Positions 53,401-63,702 of a stretch of DNA of 64,000 nucleotides are shown piece after piece. Position numbers and translations under genes: made by a program. Below the pieces are notes generated by a model. It was not told where the DNA came from and ran no database searches. It worked only from the letters and a program-made list of their open reading frames with translations. The stretch's first letter is position 1; each line of letters begins with the position of its first letter. Source of the DNA: Anaeramoeba flamelloides (taxonomy: Eukaryota > Metamonada > Anaeramoebidae); NCBI GenBank assembly GCA_027625915.1, contig JANTQA010000026.1, forward strand, positions 6,324,001 to 6,388,000. Direction: 5' to 3'.

Positions 53401-54754
53401 CATTTGTATTTTCCACTTTTACACCTTGACTTTCATCTATTTGTAATTCATTATCAGGCTCTTTAATAGGTTCAATATTTTGATTTTTTTCAAGTTCTTT
53501 CACGTTATCTTTTATATTTTCATCCAATTTATTTTTAGTTATTCTATTTTCAGTCTCAGGTTTAGTTTTTAATTCTTCATTATTTTCTTTTTCAATAATT
53601 TGATCCTGTTTTCTTTCATTTGCTTTGCTTTCTATTTCGCCTTTATTATCAATTTCTTCTTTTTCTTTTTCTTTCCTTATTATCTCTAAATTATCATCTT
53701 TTCCTTGAATTTCTTTTTTATTTTCTTGTAGTCCCTCTTTCGTTTTTTTATTTTCTTGTTGGTTAATTTTTGTTTCGGGTTCTTGGTTTGATTGGATTTT
53801 TCCAAAGTCGTTTGTTTGAGTTTTTGGTTTTGATTCAATACCATTTGTAGAAATTTGATCCAATTCTTTTTCTTTTTTATTTTCAAATTTTTTTGTTGTT
53901 TTGTTTTCCATTTGGACAGAACTCTTTGTTTTGTTTTTTTTCAATGTTAGTCCAGTTTTGTCAGTTGTTTTATTTTTAGTTATAGTTTTAGGATCTGTTT
54001 GTGTGATTTTATCGTTGCTCTGATCATTTTGTTGATCGGAAACTTGGGTTTTGGTTTTCTTTATTTGTTCATTATCTTTTTTTTTTTCTGTGTCTTGAAA
54101 GAGAGAATCAAGAATATTCCTTCTCACTTGTTCTGTGATCGAGACATTTTCTATTTCTTTTTGGTTCTCGTTTGGTGTTTTTGTTTTGGTCAAGTAATCC
54201 TTTTTTTTTAAAACAAGGGGTTTTTCTTTTACCCAACTTTTTGTTCTTCTATTTTTTCCTCTTCGTGCTGCAACTTTGCCAGCTATGCTTGCTCTACCTC
54301 TTCCTCTTCCTCGGACTCTACTTCTTCCTCGACCTCTACTTATTCCTCTTCCTCTTCCTCTGGTTGTTCCTTTCCCTTTTTCAATCTGGTGATTATTGGA
54401 AGAAAAGTTTTTTTCATTAAATGTTCTGACAGATCCTTTTCTTGTTTGAAAAAGAGATTTTGTTTTTGTCAGCTTTTGTACCTTGTAATTTCTTTTTTAA
54501 TTTTGGAGTTACAAATTACAATTTTAAGTTTTAAGTTTTTAGAAATTTTTTATGAGGTAAAGGATTGTTCTTAAATTCCCTTTTGTTAAACATTTTTGAG
54601 AAAATTTTTTAATGAAATAAAAATAGTTTTGTGTTTACTTTTTTGGCTTTATGTCTTGATTTTGATTATTTCCAAACTCGCCAAGTAATTTTGAAGACAA
54701 GCGTTGTAAAGCAAGTTGGCGTACAGTTAATTTTGGTTTCTTTTTATTGGACAT
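50414..54754 (-). CDS. RG-rich and Glu/Asn/Lys-rich protein, 1380 residues, function unknown
   Basis: Exon 1 54754-54639 and exon 2 54440-50414; intron 54441-54638 starts GTAAAC, ends AAACAAG, phase 2. The ATG chosen is the first in an open frame beginning MSNKKKPKLTVRQLALQRLS. Residues about 9-27 could form an amphipathic helix (LTVRQLALQRLSSKLLGEF). Residues about 60-90 are arginine/glycine-rich (TTRGRGRGISRGRGRSRVRG), a composition typical of RNA-binding, arginine-methylated tails, and are followed by basic VAARRGKNRRTKSWVKEKP. From about residue 130 to 1250 the chain is low-complexity E, N, K and D, built of duplicated blocks (NENEILLKNNE, IKEIENEI, QNIETIKESDNEL). The last 100 residues regain complexity (SSKKLKIKIEQYKKQLISNQ, ITISEYKNRIIQDQIKRELE), suggesting a coiled coil. 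Possibly an RNP or nuclear protein by composition only; no family recognised. Confidence 0.85.
51640..52085 (-). repeat. Intragenic duplicated block, copy B
   Basis: About 445 coding bases that match 53040-53470 almost base for base, offset about 1400 bases. The shared protein includes NEKNEDVKFAHKNEYKKENE, GNEIEIKKENDNLNVEDENE and SVTDDVDVK. Long near-identity in low-complexity coding DNA means recent duplication rather than slippage of single codons. Confidence 0.85.
53040..53470 (-). repeat. Intragenic duplicated block, copy A
   Basis: Partner of 51640-52085. Differences include VKAAKENE here versus VKVAKENE there, and HGIDSV versus NENDSV. Further, weaker copies of sub-blocks (VENIKEIENEI and similar) are scattered between and after. 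Confidence 0.85.
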
Positions 54755-55332
54755 TTTTTTATTGATTTGTTGAAAAAAATGAAAAATGTTTTGTATTTTG
54801 AACAGAAATCGATTTTTCTAATATTAACAACTTTAGAGTAAGTCAATTATTTTAAATATTGGCATATTAGAATTTGTTGGAAAGCTAATTATGTTTTCTC
54901 AGAATAAAATAGAATATTTCCAAGATTTGATAACGAGTTTTTGTAAGATAAATGATAGGTTTCATCAGTTCTTTAGGGTTTTTGTTTGTTCTAAAATACT
55001 TCCTTTCAATTCTATTGTTAGTTTGCCCAAAATATTCAAAGGGAAAGTCAATGAAATAACATATGTTTTTGTCATTTATTATTTTTAAAAGAACTGACTT
55101 ATTGCTTCGGAAATTCTAATTGAATAATTGTTATTTTTCAGATTTAACGATGTAGATGTTTGAAATAATGATGATTTTTTGTTTTGGTTTTGAAGTTCTT
55201 CGTAAACTTTAAGGGTAGTTTTTGAATTCTGCCTTTTTTTGATTTATTTGTTACTTATTGAATGGAAAATTTTTAAGAATATTAGAATTTTTAAGAACGA
55301 AAGATTGAAGGTAGTGTCTTTAAAAATATTAC
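54755..55332. other. 5' flank of the RG/E-N-K-rich gene
   Basis: Spacer. A plus-strand frame at 54891-55088 lacks recognisable features and was not called. Confidence 0.5.
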
Positions 55333-55783
55333 AGGTATGAAAATAATTCCTGACAGGATTTTTAATTGTAAATATTGAGAAATTGATGTGTGATTTCTAT
55401 ATATTTTAAATCAAATCCCATTTATAAAGAACCAATTTTTTTATGAACCTCAGAAATAAACCTACATAAAGTTCATTAAAGTGGGTGTGTATTTCGAGTT
55501 GTTTTTTATTTGTTTGATTACCAAAAGTAGATCTACTTTTTTTGAATATTAAATTGAGTTTTTATTGAGGTTGGTTAAGAATTTGAAAAATTATATTTTC
55601 ATTCTTGTTTTTTGATTGATTGTATTTTGTTTTGAGCAAGTTTAATATAATTAATCATCATTATATAAAGTTGTCAGTTTAATTTTTAAAAGTTTGAATC
55701 TTAGATTCAAAAAAATTATACCCCGATTACATTTCCCTAATATTAACAAATAAAAATCCTATCAGCGATTATTTTCATTTCAG
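55333..55783. repeat. Family D MITE, diverged copy 2
   Basis: Inverted ends ATGAAAATAATTCCTGACAG and CGATTATTTTCATTTCAG match the 47600 element with substitutions. The interior is in the opposite orientation (AACCAATTTTTTTATGAACC, AGTTTTTATTGAGG). Confidence 0.8.
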
Positions 55784-57481
55784 TTATTTTTTTCAATATT
55801 ATCCAAGTAAACTAAAAAATCTTCAAGAAAATCTAATAGAAAATTCAAAAAAATTGTATCTCTTGTTGAAATTTGAAAAATGGGGTAAAATACTGATAAT
55901 TACAAGACCATACTTAGACTAAAAGTTATTTTCCGAAATGAGCTTTTGTTTTTTAAAGTTTGGGGATTATTTATCTCATTTTTGAAAAGTTCAAAACCCA
56001 ATATATTTCTAAATTATAAAGAAAAACAAACCATTTTTGTTTATAGAAGAAAGAAATCTTATTTTCTGTTAAGAAGGTCAACTAAAATATACTTTAAAAA
56101 TATAACCACCCAGTTTTAAAATACCCCATTAGAAAAAATCCACTTAATATCAAAAAAAATTACAATAATTATTTGAAACTTACAAAATTATTTAATTTTT
56201 TTACTTTAATTTAGATTTCAAATCATTAGTTTTTTTTTTTTTAATAAAAAAATCTGAGGAAAAAAACTAAATGATTAAATAATAATATTTTCCCAAAATA
56301 CTTTGTTAAATCTTAAAATTTTTAACCCTTAAAATCAAGAAACCATTTGAAATTTAATTATTGTTAATCAATAATTAATAACTCAATCATGATTATTTTA
56401 GTAGTTTTCATTCGATTCAAATTATAATTATCCTTTATTATTATTTCTGAATTTTTTAAAGATTTTCAAATAAAAGAAAAAGAATTCAAATCAGTAATTC
56501 TAATTATAAAAAATTAATAGAAATTCTCAAAAAAAATTATTTTAATAATAACAGTACATTGTTTAAACATTGAAACTTTGAAAAAAATATATTACCTAAT
56601 CTTTTAAATATCAAGAAATTTAATAATTATTTGTGAATCAAAATATAATAATGAACATTTTTGTAGATCTTCAAAGATTCAATATTTGATTTATTTAGCT
56701 TGTATTTTAAACATAAGATTAAAGTTGTAAATGTTATTTCTTCATAAAAGCTCTCAAGAATTACTAAGATTGGGTTTTAGTCAGATAAAAATGATTTGGA
56801 AATGTTTTTTTGCTTTTTTAATCTAAATTTTATTTAAAAAAAACGTATTTTATCTCTTTTCAAAATTTTTTATTCGAAAAATGAATTCTATAAAAGTTAT
56901 AAATAATTTCTCTTAAGTTGATAAATAAGTATATTTTTCTAGTTTAATCATATTCTTGTGAAAATAACTACCTTTTAATTCTTTATTATTATTATTATTA
57001 TTATTATTGTTTTATTTTTATTTTTATTTTATTTTATTTTTTTATTTTTATTTTTTTTTTGGGGGGTGATGATAAATAAGATTTACTATTGATTTTAGGT
57101 AATTTTTTCGAAAAGGGGGTTATCAAATTGATAAAAAGGAAATTTCTTAAATAATAACTTTTTGATTCTATTTTTTCTCAAAATTTTATTTATATTTTTT
57201 AAAAAAGTTCATTTTTCAAAATAAAGCTTCTCCAATATCAATATGTCAATTTAAAGTTCAGTGTTTTTTTGATAAAAAATTAAATTTTAAAATTAAATCC
57301 TACCTGAAAAAAAAAAAAACTACACAACATCTAATACATCATAAAATAACTCTGATAATCTTTTCAAAAAAAAAAAAACTCATAATTTTGTATTTTTGAA
57401 ATACATTGATAAAATAAACTTTATTATAGATAATAATATTGAAAATTTATTACACTTTTATTCAAAACTCTTTTTCAAATT
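55784..57481. other. AT-rich spacer with ATT microsatellite
   Basis: Includes a TTA repeat at about 56980-57010 followed by TTTTA units to 57060. No gene seen. Confidence 0.5.
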
Positions 57482-57678
57482 CAGTCAGTTTTACTTTTAA
57501 GGCACAAACTTTCAACGAAATTTAAGGCACAAAAAAAATCTCAAATTAAAGCACAAAATTCAAATTCTAGTAAAAATAAATTGTAAAAAAATAAATTCCA
57601 AATTTTGTGCCTTAATTTGAGATTTTTTGGTGCCTTAAATTTCGTTGAAAGTTTGTGCCTTAAAAGTGAAACTGACTG
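57482..57678. repeat. Hairpin MITE, CAGTCAGTT family, copy 5 (best preserved)
   Basis: CAGTCAGTTTTACTTTTAAG at the left, AAAAGTGAAACTGACTG at the right with TA after it. The arms are almost perfectly complementary for 75 bases. The left arm has GGCACAAA at three spaced points (the third as GCACAAA), about 26 bases apart; the right arm has the complements. Confidence 0.92.
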
Positions 57679-58663
57679 TAAAAGGGTACATAAAATTTCA
57701 AGATTTATTCATAATTGAATCAAATTAATTGTAATAATATTCTAAAATATAAGAAACTGTTTATAAAATAAAAAAGGCAATCGACTGGATATTTAAAACC
57801 CAATAAAAGAAAACAATAAAGTCAAAGTTAAATATTTTAAAAATTGAAGTGCCTTTTTATTTGAAAAGAAAAATCTTGTTTTGTAAGTTAATGGGGGGGG
57901 GGGGTTAAAATCGGTAAAAAACGCTGGGCGGGATTAATTGGTAAAAATTTCTTTAAATCCTATTTATAACTTTTTTACGCATCAAAGATTTGTTTCTTAA
58001 AGTTTCATCTTAAATATCAATCAGTAATCCATATTGTTATTTTTTTGGAATTTTTTTTATTATTCTCAATTTTCTTTCTTTTCTAGATCAATCAAATAAA
58101 TCGCCTTTCAAAATTTCAATATATAGCTCTTTTGAGATCAAATTTAAACTATTTTAATTTTTATACTGGTGAATTATTTTCAAATTTGATTCTTCTTATC
58201 TAGTTTTTTATTTTCTAACTGTTCAACTTCCAATTTATATAAAAAATGAAAAAATGAAAAAAAAAAAAAAAAATTAAAATTAAAACCACCTTAAAGAAAT
58301 TATATTATTAACAATTTAATTCAACAGTATTGATGATTTGAGAGGTGCTCCCTTTTATTTTAAGAAAATTTTCTATTAATGGGTATTAAAAAAAAAAAAA
58401 ATAAAAGGTTTTTCAATAATATTTTTTTTTCATTTATAATTGTAAAAGTTGTGAAATTTTTATTTGACTTGGTGAAGAGATTATTGGAATTAATTATTTG
58501 ATAGTCTAAAAATAAAGCTTGGAAAACTTTGGAACATTATCAATTTTAGAAAATCAAAAAATTTTTTAATTGAAAGATATTGTTAAATTTAATTGAAAAA
58601 ACTTATTTTTTTTTCTGTTTTTAGATTATTTTTTATCAATTTATTTTTTCCAATGTTTAAGTT
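57679..58663. other. AT-rich spacer with G12 run
   Basis: Contains a run of 12 G residues at 57893-57904, unusual in this composition. Otherwise no gene or element recognised. Confidence 0.5.
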
Positions 58664-58822
58664 TTAATGTAAATTCCATGTTTTTTTCTGCATTTTTTGA
58701 TAATATTCAATATTTTTTCTGTCTTGAGGTTCAATATAACGTTCATTCATTACAATTAATTTCAAAAAGAAAAACCAAAAAAATATCTTTTTTAACAAAA
58801 GTTGGTATTTTTGAATTAAGGT
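58664..58822 (-). CDS. Candidate terminal exon of a small membrane protein
   Basis: On the minus strand an ATAG acceptor at 58823-58826 opens a 52-codon frame to a TAA. It encodes a hydrophobic stretch (KKIFFWFFFLKLIV) then a polar tail NERYIEPQDRKNIEYYQKMQ ending KTWNLH. The tail has coding-like composition unlike the surrounding spacer. An overlapping frame extends upstream to 59054 (MFSDVFVFSNILGINITNFF...), and a possible 33-nt intron lies at about 58980-59013, so the rest of the gene may sit there, but no complete model could be built. No family recognised. Confidence 0.35.
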   Translation of the reverse strand, partial: TLIQKYQLLLKKIFFWFFFLKLIVMNERYIEPQDRKNIEYYQKMQKKTWNLH

Positions 58823-60147
58823 CTATTTGCATCTCCATTGTATGAATATTTATCTTTTCTTTATCAAATAAAATTATTCCAAATTTCAAAAAATAATTTA
58901 TAAAAAAAGTAGAACTGAAATCCAATATGTAATTTCGGATAACTTTACTATAAAGAATTGATTTTTTGCTTGTAGTAAATTTAACTACAAATAAAAAAAA
59001 ATTAGTTATATTAATACCTAAAATGTTTGAAAATACAAAGACATCAGAAAACATGCTTTGTATATATATACATAATCAAAGAGTTTCAAATAAATAAAAT
59101 TGGGGGGTAAATAATATTATATTTATTTGAGAATCTATTAATAAAATAGGATAAAAGAAATAAAAAAATTTTTCCTAATTATTATTTAATATTCGGTATC
59201 AATTCATAATCAAAACAAAAAAAAAACAATAGTTGCTTTTGGAGAGATTTGAATATCCAAATTGAAACCAAAGTCCAAAAAATTATTGATTATTAGAATT
59301 AAAATAGAATCCAAAACATAAAATAAAACTATAACAGCAAATACCATTATATTGTAGAAATTTGAGATTTTAAATTGTAAACATTAATTAAAGTGAATTT
59401 TTTGGATGGTTTTGATATACTGTTTTTTCTATTCATGTGAAATTGGCTTTAACATTTTATCAATATTTATTAATCCAGTTTGAGTAATTTCAGTTTCATA
59501 TATATATTCATAGATAGGTTAAATATAAGTATAATACTATTTAAAAAATTATCCTTTTCACTTCCATTTTCCAATTAACTGTTCAGTAAAAAAAGTTTAA
59601 CCCTATTTTTAATTGAGGACCTTACCGAAAATGAAAAGTTATATCAATTAAATCAAGAAACAAATTAACTTCAATGAACAATTGATTACATTATTATCAA
59701 TCCAATAAGCAAAAATATAATATACCAACTTTTTTCTCCAAACCATTTAAGTGGTTTTGGAGATCTCTCAAATAGTCAAGTTTTTTCTGGCAAATTTATA
59801 ATATAAAATCAATCAAAGAAAAAAACTCAGACCAAAAGGTAGTATTAAAAAACTGGTATTGTCGTTTAAATTTCACACGTTATCTTTAATGCTTTATTTT
59901 TTCTTTTTTTGATAATAGATCTTAATTTACATTTTGAGTAAGGTTTGCAGTAAATGCTGTGTTGAACTTTTTAGGCCTAGTTCACTTTTATTCTCAAATG
60001 GTAAAATCGATTTGACAATTGTTTTTGTGAATGATCATCTGAAGTTTTCCCAAACTTGGTTCAGATTTAAATTTGAAAAAGAAACGGGAAAAATGTTTCG
60101 CTTGATTTTTATTTTTTACTACAAATGAAGTTTTCAAACTAAGTAGA
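58823..60147. other. AT-rich spacer
   Basis: May include upstream exons of the candidate at 58664-58822 (see there). A 64-codon plus-strand frame at 59934-60128 with three cysteines was not convincing and partly faces the next gene's 3' end. No RNA gene seen. Confidence 0.45.
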
Positions 60148-60585
60148 TCATAATTTGAATTCTCTATTTATTTGACTGGCCATTTTTTCATCAATTGCTG
60201 TTTGAACTAAGAATCCTAAATAAAAGGGATATTTCAAAATTGAAAGCACCATAATCAGCTGAAATTTTATCCATTAAAAACTCTCAATGCCAGCAAGATT
60301 GATCATCTTGATAAACATTAAAAACTTCCCTTTCAAAATCAAACATATTGGAAGGAAGTTTCAAACCAAAGGACATAGTGTCAAAATATACAATACATAA
60401 GGTGTTTTTTTCAAGAAAATATAGAGAGTGAAGAACAGGTACAAAATAGCGACTGTTGTTTCAATAAAAAGTTGATCCAAATCAGAACTTGAAAAATCTG
60501 TCACGGTTTGTTTAAACAAGTCTGGTTGATCAAATGAAAGAAAATACATAAACAAGAGAGAACAAAATGTTGAAATTTGTGTCAT
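60148..60585 (-). CDS. Small predicted four-helix membrane protein, two exons
   Basis: Exon 1 60585-60367 and exon 2 60258-60148. The intron 60259-60366 begins GTTTGA and ends AAATTTCAG, phase 0. The product is 109 residues starting MTQISTFCSLLFMYFLSFDQ. Hydrophobic segments: about 5-18; 45-60 (TVAILYLFFTLYIFL); 63-82 (YVLYILTLCPL joined to LIMVLSIL); and 84-97 (YPFYLGFLVQTAI). The tail is EKMASQINREFKL. The splice joins two halves of one hydrophobic helix, which supports the model, and the GTTTG donor resembles that of the aldehyde dehydrogenase intron. Without splicing the frame ends one codon later. Family not recognised; it could be a small ER or ciliary tetraspan-like protein, but that is only shape. 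Same strand as the secreted-protein gene, about 250 bases beyond its stop. Confidence 0.6.
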
Positions 60586-60831
60586 AGTTTTGATTATTCA
60601 TTGTTATTCCTTTGAAAAATAAAGAAAGAAAAAAGAAGATAAAATGAAACTTTTTGCCCATTGAAAACTGAAATAATAGTATTGTTAGAGCCAGTATGGG
60701 TGTGTACAATCTTACATTTTTCAGTTCAAAACGAACAAGAAAATCATATTCTTTTTTCTTTTTGGAAAATTGGTTATTTTTTTTTTTTTTGAAAAGAACG
60801 AAAAAAAAAAAAGAAGAAAAAAATAAAAGGA

Positions 60832-61467
60832 TTAATCGGATTTCTTGTATTCTTCTGGTTTATATAATGAAAAGGACATTGAGTTGTAATTTCCTTCAAT
60901 GTTTATACATGTGTCTAGATCATAATTATATTGTTGCGATTCCTTACAATTAGTGGTTCCTGAATAGAATAATTCGACAGTGTTCTTTACTGGGACTACC
61001 ATATAAGAGTATCCTTGGTCATTGTAACACACACCCTGCATATAAGTTGTTATGTCATATTTGTCCTTGCAATCTGTATCTTCATACACTTTTTGGAAGA
61101 TCACAATTGTTTCGTTTGTTTTTTTTTTTTCCAAGGAAATCACACTTGACTCCGCATTGTTGATATGATAGCATCCATCAATTGGCTGTGTCCAGTAGAT
61201 CTCACAACCGGACTCACAAGTTAAACCTTCACAAGTTACCCAATCAACAGACTTTCCATGAGTGTGATAGTAGTAGCTCCCATCCTGTTTCATGCCATAA
61301 TTATAACAATAATTTTCAATATAAGTAATTTCAATATTCGCTGGTTGTGTTGTACAAGATTCTTCCCAAAAGAGTTTTTCGTGCAACATAACTTTTGATG
61401 GGTTTAGTGCTAATGTATATGGAAGAAATACACAGAGAATTATTAAAACATAGCTAAATTTTGTCAT
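60832..61467 (-). CDS. Secreted cysteine-rich protein, function unknown
   Basis: Single exon of 211 residues. The start at 61467 is chosen over an in-frame ATG 72 codons upstream because it opens a classic signal peptide: MTKFSYVLIILCVFLPYTLA, with likely cleavage near residue 20. The mature part has ten cysteines (WEESC, IENYC, WVTC, GLTC, SGC, DGCY, DTDC, GVC, TNC, DTC), enough for five disulfides. It is rich in tyrosine and tryptophan (DGSYYYHTHG, EIYWTQPIDG), with no further membrane segment, so it is probably secreted. One NETI sequon is visible in the middle, after a KKK stretch that could be a processing site. No family name can be given. Distinctly higher complexity and GC than the flanks support it being real. 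Confidence 0.85.
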   Translation of the reverse strand: MTKFSYVLIILCVFLPYTLALNPSKVMLHEKLFWEESCTTQPANIEITYIENYCYNYGMKQDGSYYYHTHGKSVDWVTCEGLTCESGCEIYWTQPIDGCYHINNAESSVISLEKKKTNETIVIFQKVYEDTDCKDKYDITTYMQGVCYNDQGYSYMVVPVKNTVELFYSGTTNCKESQQYNYDLDTCINIEGNYNSMSFSLYKPEEYKKSD

Positions 61468-62771
61468 TTTGAAAGTGAATTCGAAATAGTTAAAAAATAA
61501 AATTTGAAACCTTTCTTTTGGATTATTGGGCGTTGAGTCATCGAAATAATATTTTCGAATTTTTGCTTTTCTGACTACATCTTCATTCCTAAATTGTGTT
61601 TGGGAGATATGGACATCATTCTTGTTATGATAAACCAAATAGTAAAAAAAAAAATTTATTTTTCTCTTAATAAATTCGTTCATTCCAATTTGATAAGAAC
61701 CATTTTTCTTTTAGAGACTTATTTTTTTTTGAACAAAATATACTCAATAAGAGATCAAAGAAACCAAAAATAAACAAAATGTAAATATGGTATTGGTTTC
61801 TTCAATTTCGATAATGAAAACAGAAATTCTAAAAAAGAAAGGATCAAATTAGAAAATTTAGATCAAAAAATATACTAATTTTTTGGCAATTTTTTCCAAA
61901 GAAAATAATAAAAAATTCGAATAAAAAATGAGAAAATCATAGAAATAAATCACAAGTCTAATTTAATATTTTCTTAAAATTTTATGGAGTTTACTTTTAT
62001 AATTGATTTGGACTTGAGTATACAATTAAATATGAGACTAAATGTTCTTTGGAATAAGAAGAAATTAAAAAAAAAGTTTTTTTTGGAAAAACTTTTTGGT
62101 TAGATCACTTTATAAAAAAATCCAATCTTTGTGAATCAGATGAGAATTATTTCTTTGTTTGGTCTAATACACCAAATTAAACAAACAAATCACATAGTAA
62201 AGATATTCAAAATATAACTTACTTTTTTAGTTATCTTTTCTTGTATTTCTCGAATAAAGGAGGAAAAAAATTCTGCTTGGTTATCCTTTATTACTTCATT
62301 ACAAAAAAAGAGCTTTCTGAGTTCACCCAAGATACATATATATATAGATCATAAAAAAAGGAACAAGTTAATAAATAGAAAGCACAAATTCCAACCTATT
62401 TCTTTATAAAACTCTCTTTTCCAAAGAATAAAACAAAGAAAAAGCAAGTGGAAATTTTTTGCAGTTTGGCTTCCAAAAACGGTATGAGGATTTGAAGAAG
62501 AAGAAAAAAGCAGAGCTGAATCGAGACCTGGGTTTTAAGAACTGAAAAAGATTGATTATTGATAGTTATCCATACAAAATATCAACACCATTTCAAAATC
62601 ATTGTCCCATTAAAAATCAAATTTTAAAAATAAATCTTTTTGTAAATTGATGTTATCTGTCGATATTTAAAAATAAATTTGTCATATTTTTTTGTGGATA
62701 ACTTGAATACATATATAGGATACAAAAAAATTAACAACAATTAAAGAGAAGGAAATAAAGTCTACACCTGG

Positions 62772-62804
<33 letters not shown>

Positions 62805-62820
62805 TCTAAATTTAAGTGTA
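61468..62820. other. 5' flank of the secreted-protein gene and spacer
   Basis: The open frame upstream of the chosen start (to 61683) lacks coding character after the first 70 codons and was left out. A TA microsatellite lies at about 62773-62802. No gene recognised. Confidence 0.5.
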
Positions 62821-62874
62821 TTTGCCTTTAACACCTTATTTTTTAATTATTGGTTTTTTTTTTCCTATAATTCA

Positions 62875-63413
62875 GCTGAAAAAATTATTTTTATCACAAG
62901 ATCAATAGTCACTTGGTAAAAATGTGTTATTCTAATGTTATTGAAACTGTGGAAATTATTGTAGAGAAATCATATTAATTTCTATGGGAATTCTATTCGA
63001 TCTTTGATCTTGATATTTGAATAATAAATGTGAAAAATTTTCACTTCATTTTCATTTCTTTTTTCAAATAGAGACCAAAAATATCCAACAAACTTCGTTT
63101 GGGAGCTTGATTTCTAAAATAAAAGTATGGAAAATGAAGTTCAAATTGTTTCCTATTTATTATTCGGAAACCAGTAGGAGATCAAAACGAATATTGTTGT
63201 TTTTCTCAATGATTCTGTCATTAAGAATTTGGGTTTTTCAATTTTTAAGAAAATATATTGATTAATTAATTTTCTTTCAGACATATATCAACAATTCTTT
63301 GATGTCTATTATTCAACTTATTTCGAATTTGTTCTTCAAATTTCCTTGATAAAAAATATTTGATATTTGAAAACAATGTTTTTTTTTGGATTCCCCTTTA
63401 ACAGAAACAGAGT
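62875..63413. repeat. Family K element with nested family E MITE, second copy
   Basis: Very close to the 31984 copy from AAGATCAATAGTCACTTGGT onward, including the nested family E MITE, and ends TTAACAGAAACAGAGTTTAA. The left part is missing or truncated before about 62875. Confidence 0.82.
63023..63158. repeat. Family E MITE nested in family K, second copy
   Basis: Same position within K as at 32300 and same ends (AATAAATGTGAAAAATTTTC at the left). The right end is slightly eroded (GAAAATGAAGTTCAAATTGT). Confidence 0.75.
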
Positions 63414-63702
63414 TTAAAAGAAAAAAAAAAAAAAAAATAAAAGAAAAAAAAAATTTAAAAAGGCACTAATATATTATTTATTTTTTTGTGTTAATTTTTA
63501 ATTTTAGATCTAATAGTAAAAACCTTATTTAATTGATAAAATGATTTTACTCAAGAAGTAACTTAATTATTTTATTAATTATTTATTATTTTTTTTTTTT
63601 TCTTCTTGATTTATTTCTTATTAAATGTAATAAATAAATAAATAAATGAGGAAATTAGGAAATTAGGAAATTAATAAAGAAATTAAATAAAAAAAGGAAT
63701 AA
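63414..63702. other. AT-rich 3' flank
   Basis: A- and T-runs and short AAAT and GGAAATTA repeats near 63630-63675. No gene. Confidence 0.5.

Noticed and set aside
59934-60128. 64-codon plus-strand frame with CSKCC
   Set aside because: No conserved pattern, and it faces the 3' end of the membrane-protein gene; chance frame more likely.
61468-61683. N-terminal extension of the secreted protein from an upstream ATG
   Set aside because: It would bury the signal peptide 72 residues inside and its sequence is spacer-like.
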